Source: an uncultured Eisenbergiella sp. (GTDB taxonomy: Bacteria; Bacillota; Clostridia; Lachnospirales; Lachnospiraceae). From it: a DNA stretch of 64,000 nucleotides. Shown here in pieces: positions 1 through 8,986 of the stretch. The stretch covers positions 40,141 through 104,140 of the forward strand of contig CANQUI010000002.1 in the NCBI GenBank assembly GCA_947626995.1, written 5' to 3'. The position numbers and the translations under genes were made by a program. Numbering within the stretch: the first letter of the stretch is position 1; each line of letters opens with the position of its first letter. A model generated the notes under the pieces. It worked only from the letters and a program-made list of their open reading frames with translations, did not search any database and was not told the DNA's origin.

Positions 1-243
1 CAGGAGGAGCTGATGGCGGCGGCCGAAAAGATGGCGGCAGGCATTGCCAAAAACGCGCCCATCGCGGTACGCAACTGTAAGAAGGCCATCAACGAAGGGC
101 TGGATCTGGATATGGATCATGCCGTGGCGCTGGAGGAAAAGCTGTTTGGCGACTGCTTCGAGACCGAGGATCAAAAATACGGCATGGCGTTTTTCCTGGA
201 TAAAAACAAGGAAAAGGTCAAGGCGCCTTTTTTGAACCGCTGA
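1..243 (+). CDS. crt: Enoyl-CoA hydratase (crotonase), 3' end only
   Basis: The window opens inside this gene; frame 1 is open from base 1, so the ATG at 13 in the ORF track is internal. The 80 visible residues are the helical C-terminal part of a crotonase, ending in a trimerisation-type tail (FGDCFETEDQKYGM...). The catalytic glutamates lie upstream of the window. In this pathway the enzyme hydrates crotonyl-CoA reversibly to 3-hydroxybutyryl-CoA. The assignment rests on the tail and on position: the next genes are hbd, bcd, etfB and etfA in the same direction. Another enoyl-CoA hydratase paralogue cannot be excluded from the fragment alone. Confidence 0.85.
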   Translation, partial: QEELMAAAEKMAAGIAKNAPIAVRNCKKAINEGLDLDMDHAVALEEKLFGDCFETEDQKYGMAFFLDKNKEKVKAPFLNR

Positions 244-327
244 CGGACGGCGCGGCGAAAGGAAAGAAACCGGGCGGCTCTTTTGCAGAGCCGTCTCACA
301 ATAAATCAAATACAGGAGGACAATACA

Positions 328-1167
328 ATGAAAGTTGGCGTTATCGGCGCAGGCACCATGGGTGCCGGGATTGCACAGGCTTTTGCGATGACGGACGGCT
401 ATGACGTCTGCCTTTGCGACATTTCCATGGAATTTGCCGAGGGTGGCAAAGCGAGGATCCAAAAGAACATCAATTTCCTCGTAGGCAAGGAAAAGATCAG
501 CAAGGAAAAGGGCGAAGAGATCATGGGCAAGATCGTCTGCGGCCTGAAGGATATCTGCACGGACTGCGATCTGGTGATCGAAGTGGCGCCCGAAAAGATG
601 GAGATCAAAAAGAGCACCTTCCGGGAGCTGATGCAGATCGTAAAGCCGGAGTGCATTTTCGCTTCCAATACCTCTTCCCTGTCCCTGACGGAGATGGGCG
701 CGGGACTGGACCGTCCGCTGATCGGTATGCACTTCTTTAACCCTGCCGACCGGATGAAGCTGGTGGAAGTGATCGCCGGCGAAAATACGCCCGCCGAGCT
801 GGTTCAAAAGATCAAGGATATCGCCGTAGAGATCGGCAAGACGCCCGTAGAGGTCAAGGAAGCCCCCGGATTTGTGGTCAACAAGATCCTGATCCCCATG
901 ATCAACGAGGCGATCGGCATCTACGCGGACGGCATTGCCTCCGTGGAGGATATCGACACCGCCATGAAGCTGGGCGCTTCTCATCCCATGGGGCCTCTGG
1001 CGCTGGGCGATCTGGTAGGCCTGGATATTGTGCTTGCCATCATGGAAGTGCTCCAGTCCGAGACCGGCGATCCCAAATATCGCCCGCATCCGCTTCTGCG
1101 CAAGATGGTGCGCGCAGGCAAACTCGGCAAGAAGACCGGCGTGGGCTTTTACGATTATTCGAAATAA
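328..1167 (+). CDS. hbd: 3-hydroxybutyryl-CoA dehydrogenase
   Basis: This 279-residue protein interconverts acetoacetyl-CoA and (S)-3-hydroxybutyryl-CoA with NAD(P)H in the cytoplasm, the second step of butyrate synthesis. The N-terminal Rossmann fold begins at once with [13 protein letters not shown]. The catalytic histidine is in [16 protein letters not shown] near residue 138, and the C-terminal helical domain carries [11 protein letters not shown]. The length is normal for the family. The start is the ATG at 328, preceded by an AGGAGG site (tacaggaggacaata); the ORF-track start at 283 adds 15 residues of leader-like sequence without a ribosome site. The gene lies 84 nt after crt and 30 nt before bcd. 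Confidence 0.95.
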   Translation: MKVGVIGAGTMGAGIAQAFAMTDGYDVCLCDISMEFAEGGKARIQKNINFLVGKEKISKEKGEEIMGKIVCGLKDICTDCDLVIEVAPEKMEIKKSTFRELMQIVKPECIFASNTSSLSLTEMGAGLDRPLIGMHFFNPADRMKLVEVIAGENTPAELVQKIKDIAVEIGKTPVEVKEAPGFVVNKILIPMINEAIGIYADGIASVEDIDTAMKLGASHPMGPLALGDLVGLDIVLAIMEVLQSETGDPKYRPHPLLRKMVRAGKLGKKTGVGFYDYSK

Positions 1168-1197
1168 GCGAGAAAATTGTTTGGAGGAAAGATAGAC

Positions 1198-2349
1198 ATG
1201 GATTTTATGTTGGACAAGAAACATGAAATGGCAAGGCAGCTCTTTAAAGAGTTCGCCGAAAAAGAAGTAAAGCCTCTGGCGCAGGAAGTGGATGAAACGG
1301 AAGCGTTTCCCAGAGTGACCGTGGACAAGATGGTCAAGGCCGGCTTTCTGGGCATCCCGGTGCCCAAGGAATACGGCGGCCAGGGCTGCGATCCGCTGAC
1401 CTATGTGATGTGTGTGGAAGAGCTTTCCAAGGTCTGCGGCACCACCGGCGTTATCGTATCCGCCCATACCTCTCTGTGCTGCGATCCCATCCTGACCTTC
1501 GGCACCGAGGAGCAGAAACAGAAATATCTGGTTCCCCTGGCCAAGGGTGAAAAGCTGGGCGCATTCGGACTGACCGAGCCCGGCGCCGGCACCGATGCGC
1601 AGGGGCAGCAGACCAAGGCCGTCCTGGACGGCGACCAGTGGGTGCTCAACGGTTCCAAGTGCTTTATCACCAACGGAAAAGAAGCGGACGTCTATGTGAT
1701 CTTCGCGGTGACCGGCATGGTGGAAAAGCGCGGCAGGATGCAGAAGGAAATTTCCGCCTTTATCGTGGAAAAAGGAACGCCCGGCTTTACCTTCGGCACG
1801 AAGGAAAAGAAGATGGGAATCCGCGGCTCCTCTACCTATGAGCTGATCTTCCAGGATTGCAGGATCCCCAAGGAAAATCTGCTGGGACAGAAGGGCAAAG
1901 GCTTTAATATCGCCATGCACACGCTGGACGGCGGCCGTATCGGAATCGCTTCCCAGGCGCTGGGCATCGCGGAGGGCGCGCTGGAGTCCACCATCGCTTA
2001 CGTGAAGGAAAGAAAACAGTTCGGCAGAACGATTTCCGCTTTCCAGAACACCCAGTTCCAGCTGGCGGATATGGCCACCAAGGTACAGGCGGCGCAGCTT
2101 TTGGTCTATAAGGCGGCTATCGCGAAGGCCACTCAGAAGAGCTATTCCGTAGAAGCGGCCATGGCCAAGCTCTACGCGGCGGAGACGGCTATGGAAGTGA
2201 CCACCAAAGCGGTTCAGCTGCACGGCGGCTACGGTTATACGAGAGAGTACGATGTGGAGCGCATGATGCGCGACGCGAAGATCACAGAGATCTACGAGGG
2301 AACCAGCGAAGTGCAGAGAATGGTTATCTCCAGCGCTCTGTTGAAGTAA
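1198..2349 (+). CDS. bcd: Butyryl-CoA dehydrogenase
   Basis: This 383-residue acyl-CoA dehydrogenase carries the family signatures [16 protein letters not shown] (FAD and substrate contact) and, near the C-terminus, a [10 protein letters not shown] segment that holds the catalytic glutamate of the short-chain enzymes. In this operon it should reduce crotonyl-CoA to butyryl-CoA. Together with the EtfBA proteins encoded immediately downstream it probably forms the electron-bifurcating Bcd/Etf complex that also reduces ferredoxin. The start is the ATG at 1198 behind a TTGGAGGAAAG ribosome site; the ORF-track start at 1177 is upstream of that site. Bifurcation is inferred from gene order and known clostridial complexes, not from residues I can test here. 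Confidence 0.95.
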   Translation: MDFMLDKKHEMARQLFKEFAEKEVKPLAQEVDETEAFPRVTVDKMVKAGFLGIPVPKEYGGQGCDPLTYVMCVEELSKVCGTTGVIVSAHTSLCCDPILTFGTEEQKQKYLVPLAKGEKLGAFGLTEPGAGTDAQGQQTKAVLDGDQWVLNGSKCFITNGKEADVYVIFAVTGMVEKRGRMQKEISAFIVEKGTPGFTFGTKEKKMGIRGSSTYELIFQDCRIPKENLLGQKGKGFNIAMHTLDGGRIGIASQALGIAEGALESTIAYVKERKQFGRTISAFQNTQFQLADMATKVQAAQLLVYKAAIAKATQKSYSVEAAMAKLYAAETAMEVTTKAVQLHGGYGYTREYDVERMMRDAKITEIYEGTSEVQRMVISSALLK

Positions 2350-2381
2350 AAAGAAAACTAAGGTAAGGAGAGAGTCATACA

Positions 2382-3164
2382 ATGAAAATCGTTGTTTGTG
2401 TAAAACAGGTTCCCGATACCAAGGGCGGCGTAAAGTTCAATCCCGACGGTACGCTGGACAGAAGCGCAATGCTGGCGATCATGAATCCCGACGATAAAGC
2501 GGGTCTGGAAGCGGCATTGAGATTAAAGGATCAATATGGCGCCGAGGTGACGGTGGTCACCATGGGACTGCCCAAGGCGGAGGAAGTGCTCAGAGAGGCG
2601 CTGGCCATGGGCGCGGACAAAGGGATTCTGGTGACCGACCGGGTGCTGGGCGGCGCCGATACCTGGGCGACCAGCCAGACGCTGGCCGGTGCGATCCGCA
2701 ATCTGGACTATGATCTGATTATCACCGGACGTCAGGCCATCGACGGCGATACCGCCCAGGTTGGCCCGCAGCTTTCCGAGCATCTGAACATCCCGGTGAT
2801 CAGCTACGCCCAGGATATCAAGATCGACGGAGATTCCGTGATCGTAGAGCGTCAGTACGACGACAGATACCATGTCTTAAAGGCCAAGATGCCCTGCCTG
2901 ATTACCGCTCTGGCGGAGCTCAACGAGCCCCGTTACATGACGCCGGGCGGCATTTTCGACGCCTACGACGCCGAGATCACCGTATGGGGAAGGGCGAATC
3001 TGGTGGACACGCTGGATTCCAACCTGGGCCTGAAGGGTTCCCCGACCCAGATCGCCAAGGCTTCCGATAAGGTGCGTAAGGGCGCCGGGGAAAAGGTTTC
3101 CCTGGATCCTGCGGAATCCGTGGACTATATCATGGATAAGCTGCTGACCAAACATGTGATTTAA
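2382..3164 (+). CDS. etfB: Electron transfer flavoprotein beta subunit
   Basis: This 260-residue protein begins MKIVVCVKQVPDT, the hallmark N-terminus of EtfB, and contains the family segment DLIITGRQAIDGDTAQVGP. It is the small subunit of the Etf heterodimer, which carries FAD (bifurcating type) or AMP (classical type). It sits between bcd and etfA in the same direction, 32 nt after bcd and 28 nt before etfA, so it should be made with both partners. The ribosome site GGTAAGGAGAG precedes the ATG. The position beside bcd supports the bifurcating role, but flavin content cannot be read with certainty from sequence. Confidence 0.95.
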   Translation: MKIVVCVKQVPDTKGGVKFNPDGTLDRSAMLAIMNPDDKAGLEAALRLKDQYGAEVTVVTMGLPKAEEVLREALAMGADKGILVTDRVLGGADTWATSQTLAGAIRNLDYDLIITGRQAIDGDTAQVGPQLSEHLNIPVISYAQDIKIDGDSVIVERQYDDRYHVLKAKMPCLITALAELNEPRYMTPGGIFDAYDAEITVWGRANLVDTLDSNLGLKGSPTQIAKASDKVRKGAGEKVSLDPAESVDYIMDKLLTKHVI

Positions 3165-3192
3165 CAAATAAAAGAAAAGCGTGGTGAATGAA

Positions 3193-4236
3193 ATGAACTT
3201 AGAAGAATATAAAGGCGTATTTGTCTTTGCGCAGCAGGTAGATAACGAGCTTGGCGGCATCGCTTTGGAACTGGTGGGCAAAGGAAAGGATCTGGCCAGG
3301 GATCTTGGCACAGAGGTGACGGCGGTCCTGATCGGAAGCGGCGTAAAGGGACTGTGCACGGAGCTGGCGGAGTACGGCGCGGACCGGATCATTGTGGTAG
3401 ACGATCCGGAGCTGAAGGAATATCGGACGGAGCCTTACGCGCATGCGCTGTCCGAGGTGATTAAAAAGTATAAACCCGAGGTCATGCTGATCGGCGCGAC
3501 TGCCATCGGCCGCGACTTAGGCCCCCGCGTATCTGCCAGGATCCATACGGGACTGACGGCGGACTGCACCCAGCTGGACATCGGCGATTTCCCGATCAAT
3601 CCGGTTCCCGGGAAAGAGCAGCGGCACAACCAGCTTCTTATGACCCGTCCCGCGTTTGGCGGCAACACCATCGCGACCATCGCTTGCCCGGACTTCAGGC
3701 CCCAGATGGCCACCGTCCGTCCCGGCGTGATGCAGAAGGCGCCCCGCACCGTAGGCGCGCAGGCCGTGATCGAGGAGTTCAATCCCGGTTTTGTGCCGGA
3801 TCATAAGTATGTGGAGATTCTGGAGATCGTCAAGGCGGTTTCCGACATTGAGGATATCATGGATGCCAAGATCCTGGTATCCGGCGGCCGTGGCGTAGGA
3901 AGCCCCGAAAACTTCAAGCTGCTGGAGGATCTGGCGGAGGCCATCGGCGGCACCGTGAGCTGTTCCCGTGCGGTAGTGGATGCGGGATGGAAGCCCAAGG
4001 CGCTTCAGGTGGGACAGACCGGCAAGACCGTCCGTCCGCACGTATATTTTGCCATCGGTATTTCCGGGGCGATTCAGCATCTGGCCGGCATGGAGGAATC
4101 CGATATCATCATTGCCATCAACAAGGATGAGACGGCTCCTATTTTCGACGTGGCGGATTACGGCGTAGTGGGCGACTTAAACAAGATCGTTCCGGCGCTG
4201 ACCGAAAAGATCAAAGAGGCGAGAGCGGCCAAATAA
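3193..4236 (+). CDS. etfA: Electron transfer flavoprotein alpha subunit
   Basis: This protein of about 347 residues is EtfA. The C-terminal FAD-binding domain is clear: SGGRGVGSPENFKLLEDLA, SRAVVDAGW, QVGQTGKTVRP and FAIGISGAIQHLAGM are the usual flavin contacts. It completes the Bcd/EtfBA complex that passes electrons to and from butyryl-CoA dehydrogenase. The ORF track starts at a GTG at 3181. I prefer the ATG at 3193 (MNLEEYKG), which has GTGGTGA just upstream, but the GTG start adds only four residues and remains possible. It is the last gene of the operon, with a strong terminator 21 nt beyond the stop. Confidence 0.95.
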   Translation: MNLEEYKGVFVFAQQVDNELGGIALELVGKGKDLARDLGTEVTAVLIGSGVKGLCTELAEYGADRIIVVDDPELKEYRTEPYAHALSEVIKKYKPEVMLIGATAIGRDLGPRVSARIHTGLTADCTQLDIGDFPINPVPGKEQRHNQLLMTRPAFGGNTIATIACPDFRPQMATVRPGVMQKAPRTVGAQAVIEEFNPGFVPDHKYVEILEIVKAVSDIEDIMDAKILVSGGRGVGSPENFKLLEDLAEAIGGTVSCSRAVVDAGWKPKALQVGQTGKTVRPHVYFAIGISGAIQHLAGMEESDIIIAINKDETAPIFDVADYGVVGDLNKIVPALTEKIKEARAAK

Positions 4237-4256
4237 AGGAAGCAAACGCAGACCAT

Positions 4257-4303
4257 AAAAAACCCCCTTCCGGACGACAGAAAAGCCTGGAAGGGGGTTT
4301 TTT
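4257..4303 (+). terminator. Terminator of the crt-etfA operon
   Basis: AACCCCCTTCC pairs with GGAAGGGGGTT across a 17-nt loop and is followed by a run of T. It lies directly after etfA, which marks the end of the butyryl-CoA operon. Confidence 0.93.
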
Positions 4304-4340
4304 TGCGAAAAAAATCCGAAAGATGCATAGAAAAGACGGG

Positions 4341-4616
4341 TTATTCTTCTTTTATCAGCGCCTCCACGGCCAGACGCAGCCCCGTTTGGAACCCTTTGCA
4401 GAACGAATCCCGGTGCAGAATCTCGTCCGCCATCATTTCCGCGCTGCAAAGCTCCAGCAGTTCGGTTTTCTGTTCTTTGGGCAGCTTTTCCGAAAGCTGC
4501 CGGATCAGCTCCATGAAGTGCCGGCTGTGCCGGCTGAAAAGTTCATCGTCGTCATGTCTCATATCCATGGGATTTAATTTCCCGTAGTAAAGTTCCAGAA
4601 TCGTTTCTTTTTTCAT
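4341..4616 (-). CDS. DUF6809-type small protein
   Basis: This is a 91-residue acidic, helical protein beginning MKKETILELYYGKLNP, the opening typical of the DUF6809 proteins common in Lachnospiraceae; their function is unknown to me. It has no signal peptide or membrane helix. The ORF track extends this frame to 214 residues (4985), but the extra part runs antisense across the next gene and past a good promoter, so the ATG at 4616 is the start. A TTGAAC-N17-TATAAT promoter lies upstream. The gene is divergent from the small HTH gene at 4797, which may control it. Confidence 0.8.
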   Translation of the reverse strand: MKKETILELYYGKLNPMDMRHDDDELFSRHSRHFMELIRQLSEKLPKEQKTELLELCSAEMMADEILHRDSFCKGFQTGLRLAVEALIKEE

Positions 4617-4671
4617 CCTGCGTTTCCTTTCCGAACCGTGATGGGGAATTTGTATCATCTTTCTTCCTATT

Positions 4672-4722
4672 ATTATACCCCGAATACGGGCAATGTTCAA
4701 CAGAGAATCATATATTGCCCGT
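4672..4722 (-). promoter_or_regulatory. Promoter of the DUF6809 gene with an overlapping 9-bp dyad
   Basis: On the minus strand TTGAAC (4700-4695) and TATAAT (4677-4672) are 17 bp apart, a near-consensus sigma-A promoter. An inverted repeat, ACGGGCAAT (4686-4694) and ATTGCCCGT (4714-4722), overlaps the spacer and the -35 region. Its place between two divergent genes, one encoding an HTH protein, suggests an operator. Binding is inference. Confidence 0.72.
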
Positions 4723-4796
4723 TTGCGGGGAATTATTTTGCTAAAACAGCCTGAGAAGATAGTTTTACCAGACGAGATACGGGAAAGAGGAAAACC

Positions 4797-5033
4797 ATGA
4801 TCAAATTGGAGAAACTGTGGGCTGTGATGCAGGAGCGCGGGATCACGCAGTATCAGCTGATCCGGGATTACGGGATCAGTCACGGTCAGTTGGACCGGAT
4901 CCGGCGCAATCAGAACGTGACGCTCAACACCATTGATATTCTGTGCAATATTCTGGACTGTCAGCCCGGCGATATTCTGGAGCACGTAAAGGACGACAAC
5001 GACCGGTTCCGTCCGGACAGTTACGCGCTGTGA
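4797..5033 (+). CDS. Small Cro/CI-type HTH regulator
   Basis: This 78-residue protein is almost entirely one helix-turn-helix domain of the YozG-like Cro/CI kind: MQERGITQYQLIRDYGISHGQLDRIRRNQNVTLNTIDILCNILDCQPGDIL. No sensor domain is present. Such proteins usually act as dimeric repressors of nearby genes. The ribosome site GGGAAAGAGGAAAACC precedes the ATG. It is divergent from the DUF6809 gene, and an inverted repeat lies in the shared spacer. Its ligand, if any, cannot be told. Confidence 0.85.
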   Translation: MIKLEKLWAVMQERGITQYQLIRDYGISHGQLDRIRRNQNVTLNTIDILCNILDCQPGDILEHVKDDNDRFRPDSYAL

Positions 5034-5054
5034 GATTTTCTGCGCAAATAGGGA

Positions 5055-5083
5055 TTGATTTTCCTTTCCGGATGGGATAAGAT
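5055..5083 (+). promoter_or_regulatory. Promoter of the flavin reductase-rubredoxin gene
   Basis: TTGATT (5055-5060) and TAAGAT (5078-5083) are separated by 17 bp and lie 55 bp upstream of the start codon. Confidence 0.65.
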
Positions 5084-5137
5084 GAAATCAGGAATTGTTC
5101 TTGTTTTAAAACAGAATGGCAGAAAGGAAATCAGAGT

Positions 5138-5773
5138 ATGAATACGAACGCGTTCAGAAGTCTTTCTTATGGAGTCTATGTGGTTTCCTCCTGGGATCAC
5201 GGCAGGGCGGTGGGCTGCATCGCCAATTCCGCCATGCAGATCACCTCGTCTCCGGCGACCGTGGCGATAAGCATCAATCACGACAACTATACCAACCGCT
5301 GCATTGCGGACTGCGGCCGCTTCGCGCTGGCTGTGCTGGCGGAGGATTCCGACCCGGCGCTGATCGGGAATTTTGGATTTTGTTCCTCACAGACTGTGGA
5401 TAAGTTTGCGGATACGCCGTATTCGATCCGGGGTAATCTGCCGGTGATACACGACGCCTGCGCATATGTGGTCTGCGAGGTGGTGGATACGATGGAGACC
5501 GAAACGCATACGGTTTTTCTGGGTAAGGTGACGGACGCGGACGTTTTAAGCAGCCGGGATCCCATGACATACGCCTATTATCATAAGGTGGTCAAAGGAA
5601 AGAGCCCCAAAAACGCGCCCACGTATCTTCCCGAGGAAGAACCGGCGCAGCCCAAATGGGTATGCACCGTCTGCGGATACGTCTACGATGGGGAAACGCC
5701 CTTTGAGGAACTTCCCGACGATTATGTCTGCCCCATCTGCAAACAGCCCAAGTCGGCTTTCGTGAAAAAATAA
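5138..5773 (+). CDS. High-molecular-weight rubredoxin (flavin reductase-rubredoxin fusion)
   Basis: This 211-residue protein joins two domains. Residues 1 to about 150 are a flavin reductase-like FMN-binding domain ([21 protein letters not shown], then [16 protein letters not shown]). Residues 163-211 are a rubredoxin with the two iron knuckles CTVCGY and [11 protein letters not shown]. Fusions of this build (Hrb in acetogenic clostridia) pass electrons from NAD(P)H through FMN and rubredoxin to oxygen- or peroxide-reducing flavoproteins. The role is therefore probably oxygen and ROS defence in the cytoplasm. The ribosome site AGAAAGGAAATC precedes the ATG, and a promoter lies upstream. The terminal electron acceptor is not in this window. 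Confidence 0.92.
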   Translation: MNTNAFRSLSYGVYVVSSWDHGRAVGCIANSAMQITSSPATVAISINHDNYTNRCIADCGRFALAVLAEDSDPALIGNFGFCSSQTVDKFADTPYSIRGNLPVIHDACAYVVCEVVDTMETETHTVFLGKVTDADVLSSRDPMTYAYYHKVVKGKSPKNAPTYLPEEEPAQPKWVCTVCGYVYDGETPFEELPDDYVCPICKQPKSAFVKK

Positions 5774-5838
5774 ACATCATGGACAGGAGCCGGGCGGAGA
5801 GGAGATCTTTCCGCCCGTTGTGCTGTAAAGGAAACAAA

Positions 5839-6327
5839 ATGGCAAAAAACAAAGAGGTCAAAACCAACGCCATGCGTATTTTGGACAGGATGAAGATTCC
5901 CTATCGGCTTTATACCTACGCATGCGATACGTTTGTGGACGGGATGCAGAGCGTAAGGCTGCTGGGACTGGACGAGGAGAAGGTCTATAAGACGCTGGTG
6001 ACGGAAAACGGATCGCAGGCGTATTTCGTGTTTGTGATCCCGGTGGGAAAGGAACTGGATCTGAAAAAGGCGGCCCGCCAGACGCAGCAGAAGTCGCTGT
6101 CCATGATTCCGGTCAAACAGATTACGCCGGTTACCGGCTATGTCAGAGGCGGCTGTACGGCGCTGGGCATGAAAAAACAGTACCCTACCATCCTCGACGC
6201 ATCGGCGGAGCGGCTGCCTGCAATGGTGGTCAGCGCCGGACGGATCGGGGCGCAGATCGAACTGGCGCCCGCTGACCTGTGCCGGGCCGCCGGCGCCAGG
6301 TTCGCGCCGGTGACAGTGGAAGACTAA
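5839..6327 (+). CDS. ybaK: Cys-tRNA(Pro)/Cys-tRNA(Cys) deacylase, YbaK type
   Basis: This 162-residue protein has the YbaK/EbsC trans-editing fold: the GLDEEKVYKTLV segment, VIPVGKELDLKKAA with its conserved lysine region, and GYVRGGCTALGMKK near residue 100. Members clear cysteine mischarged on tRNA(Pro). The start is the ATG at 5839 behind GTAAAGGAAACAAA; the ORF-track start at 5779 adds 20 residues immediately after the previous stop codon and is unlikely. Several editing subfamilies share this fold, so the exact tRNA substrate is inferred from the family. Confidence 0.9.
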   Translation: MAKNKEVKTNAMRILDRMKIPYRLYTYACDTFVDGMQSVRLLGLDEEKVYKTLVTENGSQAYFVFVIPVGKELDLKKAARQTQQKSLSMIPVKQITPVTGYVRGGCTALGMKKQYPTILDASAERLPAMVVSAGRIGAQIELAPADLCRAAGARFAPVTVED

Positions 6328-6345
6328 AAGGGAAGGAGCGCAGGA

Positions 6346-6516
6346 ATGGACAGAAATAAAGAACAGAAAAAACAGATCAAAAGGAAAGAAAAACAACGGA
6401 AGAAACGCCAAAAAAAAATCAATAACGGACTGGATCTGTGCCTGATTTTGCTCTGTTTTTTCCTCACCCTCACCGCGGCGGTGCTGGATCTGTTCCAAAA
6501 GAAAAAAGAAGCATAA
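6346..6516 (+). CDS. Tiny single-span membrane protein
   Basis: This 56-residue ORF is too short for the ORF track. An extremely basic N-terminal half ([20 protein letters not shown]) is followed by one hydrophobic span ([22 protein letters not shown], residues 29-50) and a short KKKEA tail. A good ribosome site (GGAAGGAGCGCAGGA) precedes the ATG, 18 nt after ybaK and 19 nt before mtnA, so it sits inside what looks like an operon. The charge pattern predicts the N-terminus inside the cell. I do not recognise a family; function is unknown. Confidence 0.6.
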   Translation: MDRNKEQKKQIKRKEKQRKKRQKKINNGLDLCLILLCFFLTLTAAVLDLFQKKKEA

Positions 6517-6535
6517 TCGGACATTCGAAAAGGGG

Positions 6536-7645
6536 ATGCAGGAAAAACTGCAAAAAGAAACGATGGAAAGAAAGAAAACAATCAGGGATTACGAAACGGT
6601 GGCGCTCTCGGAAGACGGAAAGGCAGTGGTCATTCTGGATCAGACCAAACTGCCCGGGACGATAGAGCAGCTTCGTCTTGAGACAGCGGAGCAGATCCGG
6701 GAGGCCATTTACCTGCTGAAGGTACGCGGCGCCCCGGCCATCGGCGTGGCGGCGGCGCTGGGGGCCTATGTGCTGGCAAAACAGAGCAGGGCCGTAAAAT
6801 ACGACGATTTTGCCGGGGAGTTTGCCCGGAACAAGGAATTTTTAAATTCGGCCCGCCCCACCGCGGTGAATCTGTCCTGGGCGCTGAACCGGATGGAGAG
6901 CGTCGTGAAAAATAACGCGGACAAAAGCGTGGAAGAGATCCAGGAGCTGCTGCGCCGGGAGGCCCTTGGCATCCGCGAAGAGGATATCCGGGTGTGCCGG
7001 GCCATCGGGGAATACGGTCTGAGCCTGGTCAAGCCCCACGACGGGATCCTGACGCATTGCAACGCGGGAAGGCTGGCCACGATCCGGTACGGGACGGCCA
7101 CCGCGCCCATCTACCTGGGACAGGAGAAAGGATATGCCTTCCGCGTCTTTGCAGATGAAACGCGCCCGCTTTTGCAGGGGGCCCGGCTGACGGCCTGCGA
7201 GCTGCACTCCGCCGGCGTGGACGTGACGCTGATCTGCGACAATATGTCCGGCGCGGTCATGAGAAACGGCTGGGTGGACGCCGTATTCGTGGGATGCGAC
7301 CGGGTGGCGGCCAACGGAGATACGGCCAACAAGATCGGCACCAGCGTGGTGGCGGCGGTGGCAAAGCAATATCAGGTTCCGTTCTATGTCTGCGCGCCCA
7401 CTTCCACCATTGATATGGATACGCCCGACGGAGACGGGATCCGGATCGAACAGCGGCCGGAGGATGAGGTGACGCAGATGTGGTACCGGGAGCGGATGGC
7501 CCCGGAGGGGATCCGCGTATACAATCCCGCCTTTGACGTTACGGATCATACGCTGATCTCCGGCATCGTCACCGAATACGGCGTGGCAAGACCGCCCTAT
7601 TCGTCGTCTCTGCGAAAGATCTGCCGGGCCGGTAAGCAAATATGA
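6536..7645 (+). CDS. mtnA: S-methyl-5-thioribose-1-phosphate isomerase
   Basis: This protein of up to 369 residues is a member of the eIF2B/MtnA family. [31 protein letters not shown] (catalytic cysteine) and [17 protein letters not shown] (catalytic aspartate) are the MtnA signatures. It converts 5-methylthioribose-1-phosphate to 5-methylthioribulose-1-phosphate in methionine salvage. No other salvage gene is visible in the window, so it may serve a shortened or alternative pathway. The start could be the ATG at 6536 (AAAAGGGG immediately before it) or the ATG at 6563 (MERKKT). It overlaps the next gene by four bases (ATGA), which suggests translational coupling with the MFS carrier. Confidence 0.92.
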   Translation: MQEKLQKETMERKKTIRDYETVALSEDGKAVVILDQTKLPGTIEQLRLETAEQIREAIYLLKVRGAPAIGVAAALGAYVLAKQSRAVKYDDFAGEFARNKEFLNSARPTAVNLSWALNRMESVVKNNADKSVEEIQELLRREALGIREEDIRVCRAIGEYGLSLVKPHDGILTHCNAGRLATIRYGTATAPIYLGQEKGYAFRVFADETRPLLQGARLTACELHSAGVDVTLICDNMSGAVMRNGWVDAVFVGCDRVAANGDTANKIGTSVVAAVAKQYQVPFYVCAPTSTIDMDTPDGDGIRIEQRPEDEVTQMWYRERMAPEGIRVYNPAFDVTDHTLISGIVTEYGVARPPYSSSLRKICRAGKQI

Positions 7646-8844
7646 ACAACAACAGAAAATATCAGAAAACACTGACGGCGTGCTATCTTGGATTTGTCAC
7701 CCAGGCAATATCCGCGAACTTTGCGCCGCTGTTATTTCTAACGTTTCAAAATACGTATGGGATCGGACTGGAAAAGATTGCGCTGATCCCGTTTACGTTC
7801 TATTTTTCACAATTGCTGATTGATCTTGCGGCCACGAAATTTGTGGATCAAATAGGATACCGCATCTGCGTGGTATCCTCGCAGGCGCTTTCCGCGGCAG
7901 GCCTTCTTTTCATGGCGATTCTGCCGGATCTGCTTCCGGCCCCCTTTTTGGGGATTTTGATTGCGGTCGTGCTCTATGCGATGGGCAGCGGCCTTGTGGA
8001 AGTGCTGGTGAGTCCGATTCTGGAAGCCTGCCCTTTTGAAAATAAAAACGGCAGGATGAGTCTGCTCCATTCTTTTTACTGCTGGGGTGCGGTGGGGGTG
8101 ATTTTGGGCTCGACGCTCTTTTTTGCGGTATTTGGCATAGCAAACTGGAGGATCCTGACACTGATCTGGGCAATGGTGCCGTTGTATAATGTATGGAATT
8201 TTATCCGCTGCCCGATCGAACGGCTGATAGAAGACGGCGAGGGGATGCGCCCCGGGCAGCTGCTTCGATTGCCGCTGTTTTGGCTGCTGATTGTGCTTAT
8301 GGTATGCTCCGGCGCATCCGAAACATCTATGGCGCAATGGGCGTCCGCATTTACAGAGTCGGCGATGGGGGTTTCCAAAACCGTCGGCGATCTGGCGGGC
8401 CCCTGTCTGTTTGCGGTATTTATGGGAATATCCCGGGTCATATACGGCAAAATGAGCGAGAAACTGGACTTGGTTCGGGCGATGACGGGATGTGCTGTAT
8501 TATGTGTGATTTGCTATTTGACCGCATCCCTGACTTCTTTGCCGATTCTTGGGCTGGCGGGTTGTTCCCTCTGCGGGCTTGCGGTTGGAATAATGTGGCC
8601 CGGCTCCATCAGCCTTGCGTCCCGGAAGTGTAAAAGGGGCGGCACGGCAATGTTCGCATTTTTAGCTTTGGCGGGGGACTTCGGCGCGACCGTAAGTCCT
8701 GCCATGGTCGGCGGCATATCCAATATGGCCGGAGGCAATCTCAAAACAGGGCTGTTTGCTGCGGCTGTATTTCCGTTGCTCCTCCTTTTTGCTCTGTTCG
8801 TTCTTTCCAAAAGGTTTGGAAAGGAAAGGGGATGCGTCCGATGA
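7642..8844 (+). CDS. MFS transporter
   Basis: This 400-residue protein has about twelve hydrophobic spans and the general look of a fucose-permease-like major facilitator: [35 protein letters not shown] at the N-terminus and a [17 protein letters not shown] segment near residue 140. The start codon overlaps the mtnA stop (ATGA). That makes a methylthioribose-type or other pathway substrate conceivable, but nothing in the sequence fixes the substrate or direction. Codon usage looks somewhat more A/T-rich than in mtnA, a hint of separate origin. Confidence 0.85.
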   Translation: MNNNRKYQKTLTACYLGFVTQAISANFAPLLFLTFQNTYGIGLEKIALIPFTFYFSQLLIDLAATKFVDQIGYRICVVSSQALSAAGLLFMAILPDLLPAPFLGILIAVVLYAMGSGLVEVLVSPILEACPFENKNGRMSLLHSFYCWGAVGVILGSTLFFAVFGIANWRILTLIWAMVPLYNVWNFIRCPIERLIEDGEGMRPGQLLRLPLFWLLIVLMVCSGASETSMAQWASAFTESAMGVSKTVGDLAGPCLFAVFMGISRVIYGKMSEKLDLVRAMTGCAVLCVICYLTASLTSLPILGLAGCSLCGLAVGIMWPGSISLASRKCKRGGTAMFAFLALAGDFGATVSPAMVGGISNMAGGNLKTGLFAAAVFPLLLLFALFVLSKRFGKERGCVR

Positions 8845-8878
8845 CGCCCGGTTTTCGTCAGAAAGCCGGAAAGCGCTC

Positions 8879-8907
8879 TTGACCCGTGTTTGGCAAAGTG
8901 TTATGAT
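8879..8907 (+). promoter_or_regulatory. Promoter of ptb-buk
   Basis: TTGACC (8879-8884) and TATGAT (8902-8907) are separated by 17 bp, 79 bp upstream of the ptb start. This gives ptb-buk its own transcription unit after the MFS gene. Confidence 0.8.
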
Positions 8908-8986
8908 TTTAACGGCGGGAGAAATCCTGCAGGGCGAAAGCCCTCTGGTTGGCCTCCGCACAATTTATCCGAATGAGGTATGACAA

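Noticed and set aside
4617-4985. N-terminal extension of the DUF6809 frame
   Set aside because: It crosses a strong promoter and the opposing HTH gene; the family starts at MKKETILELYYG.
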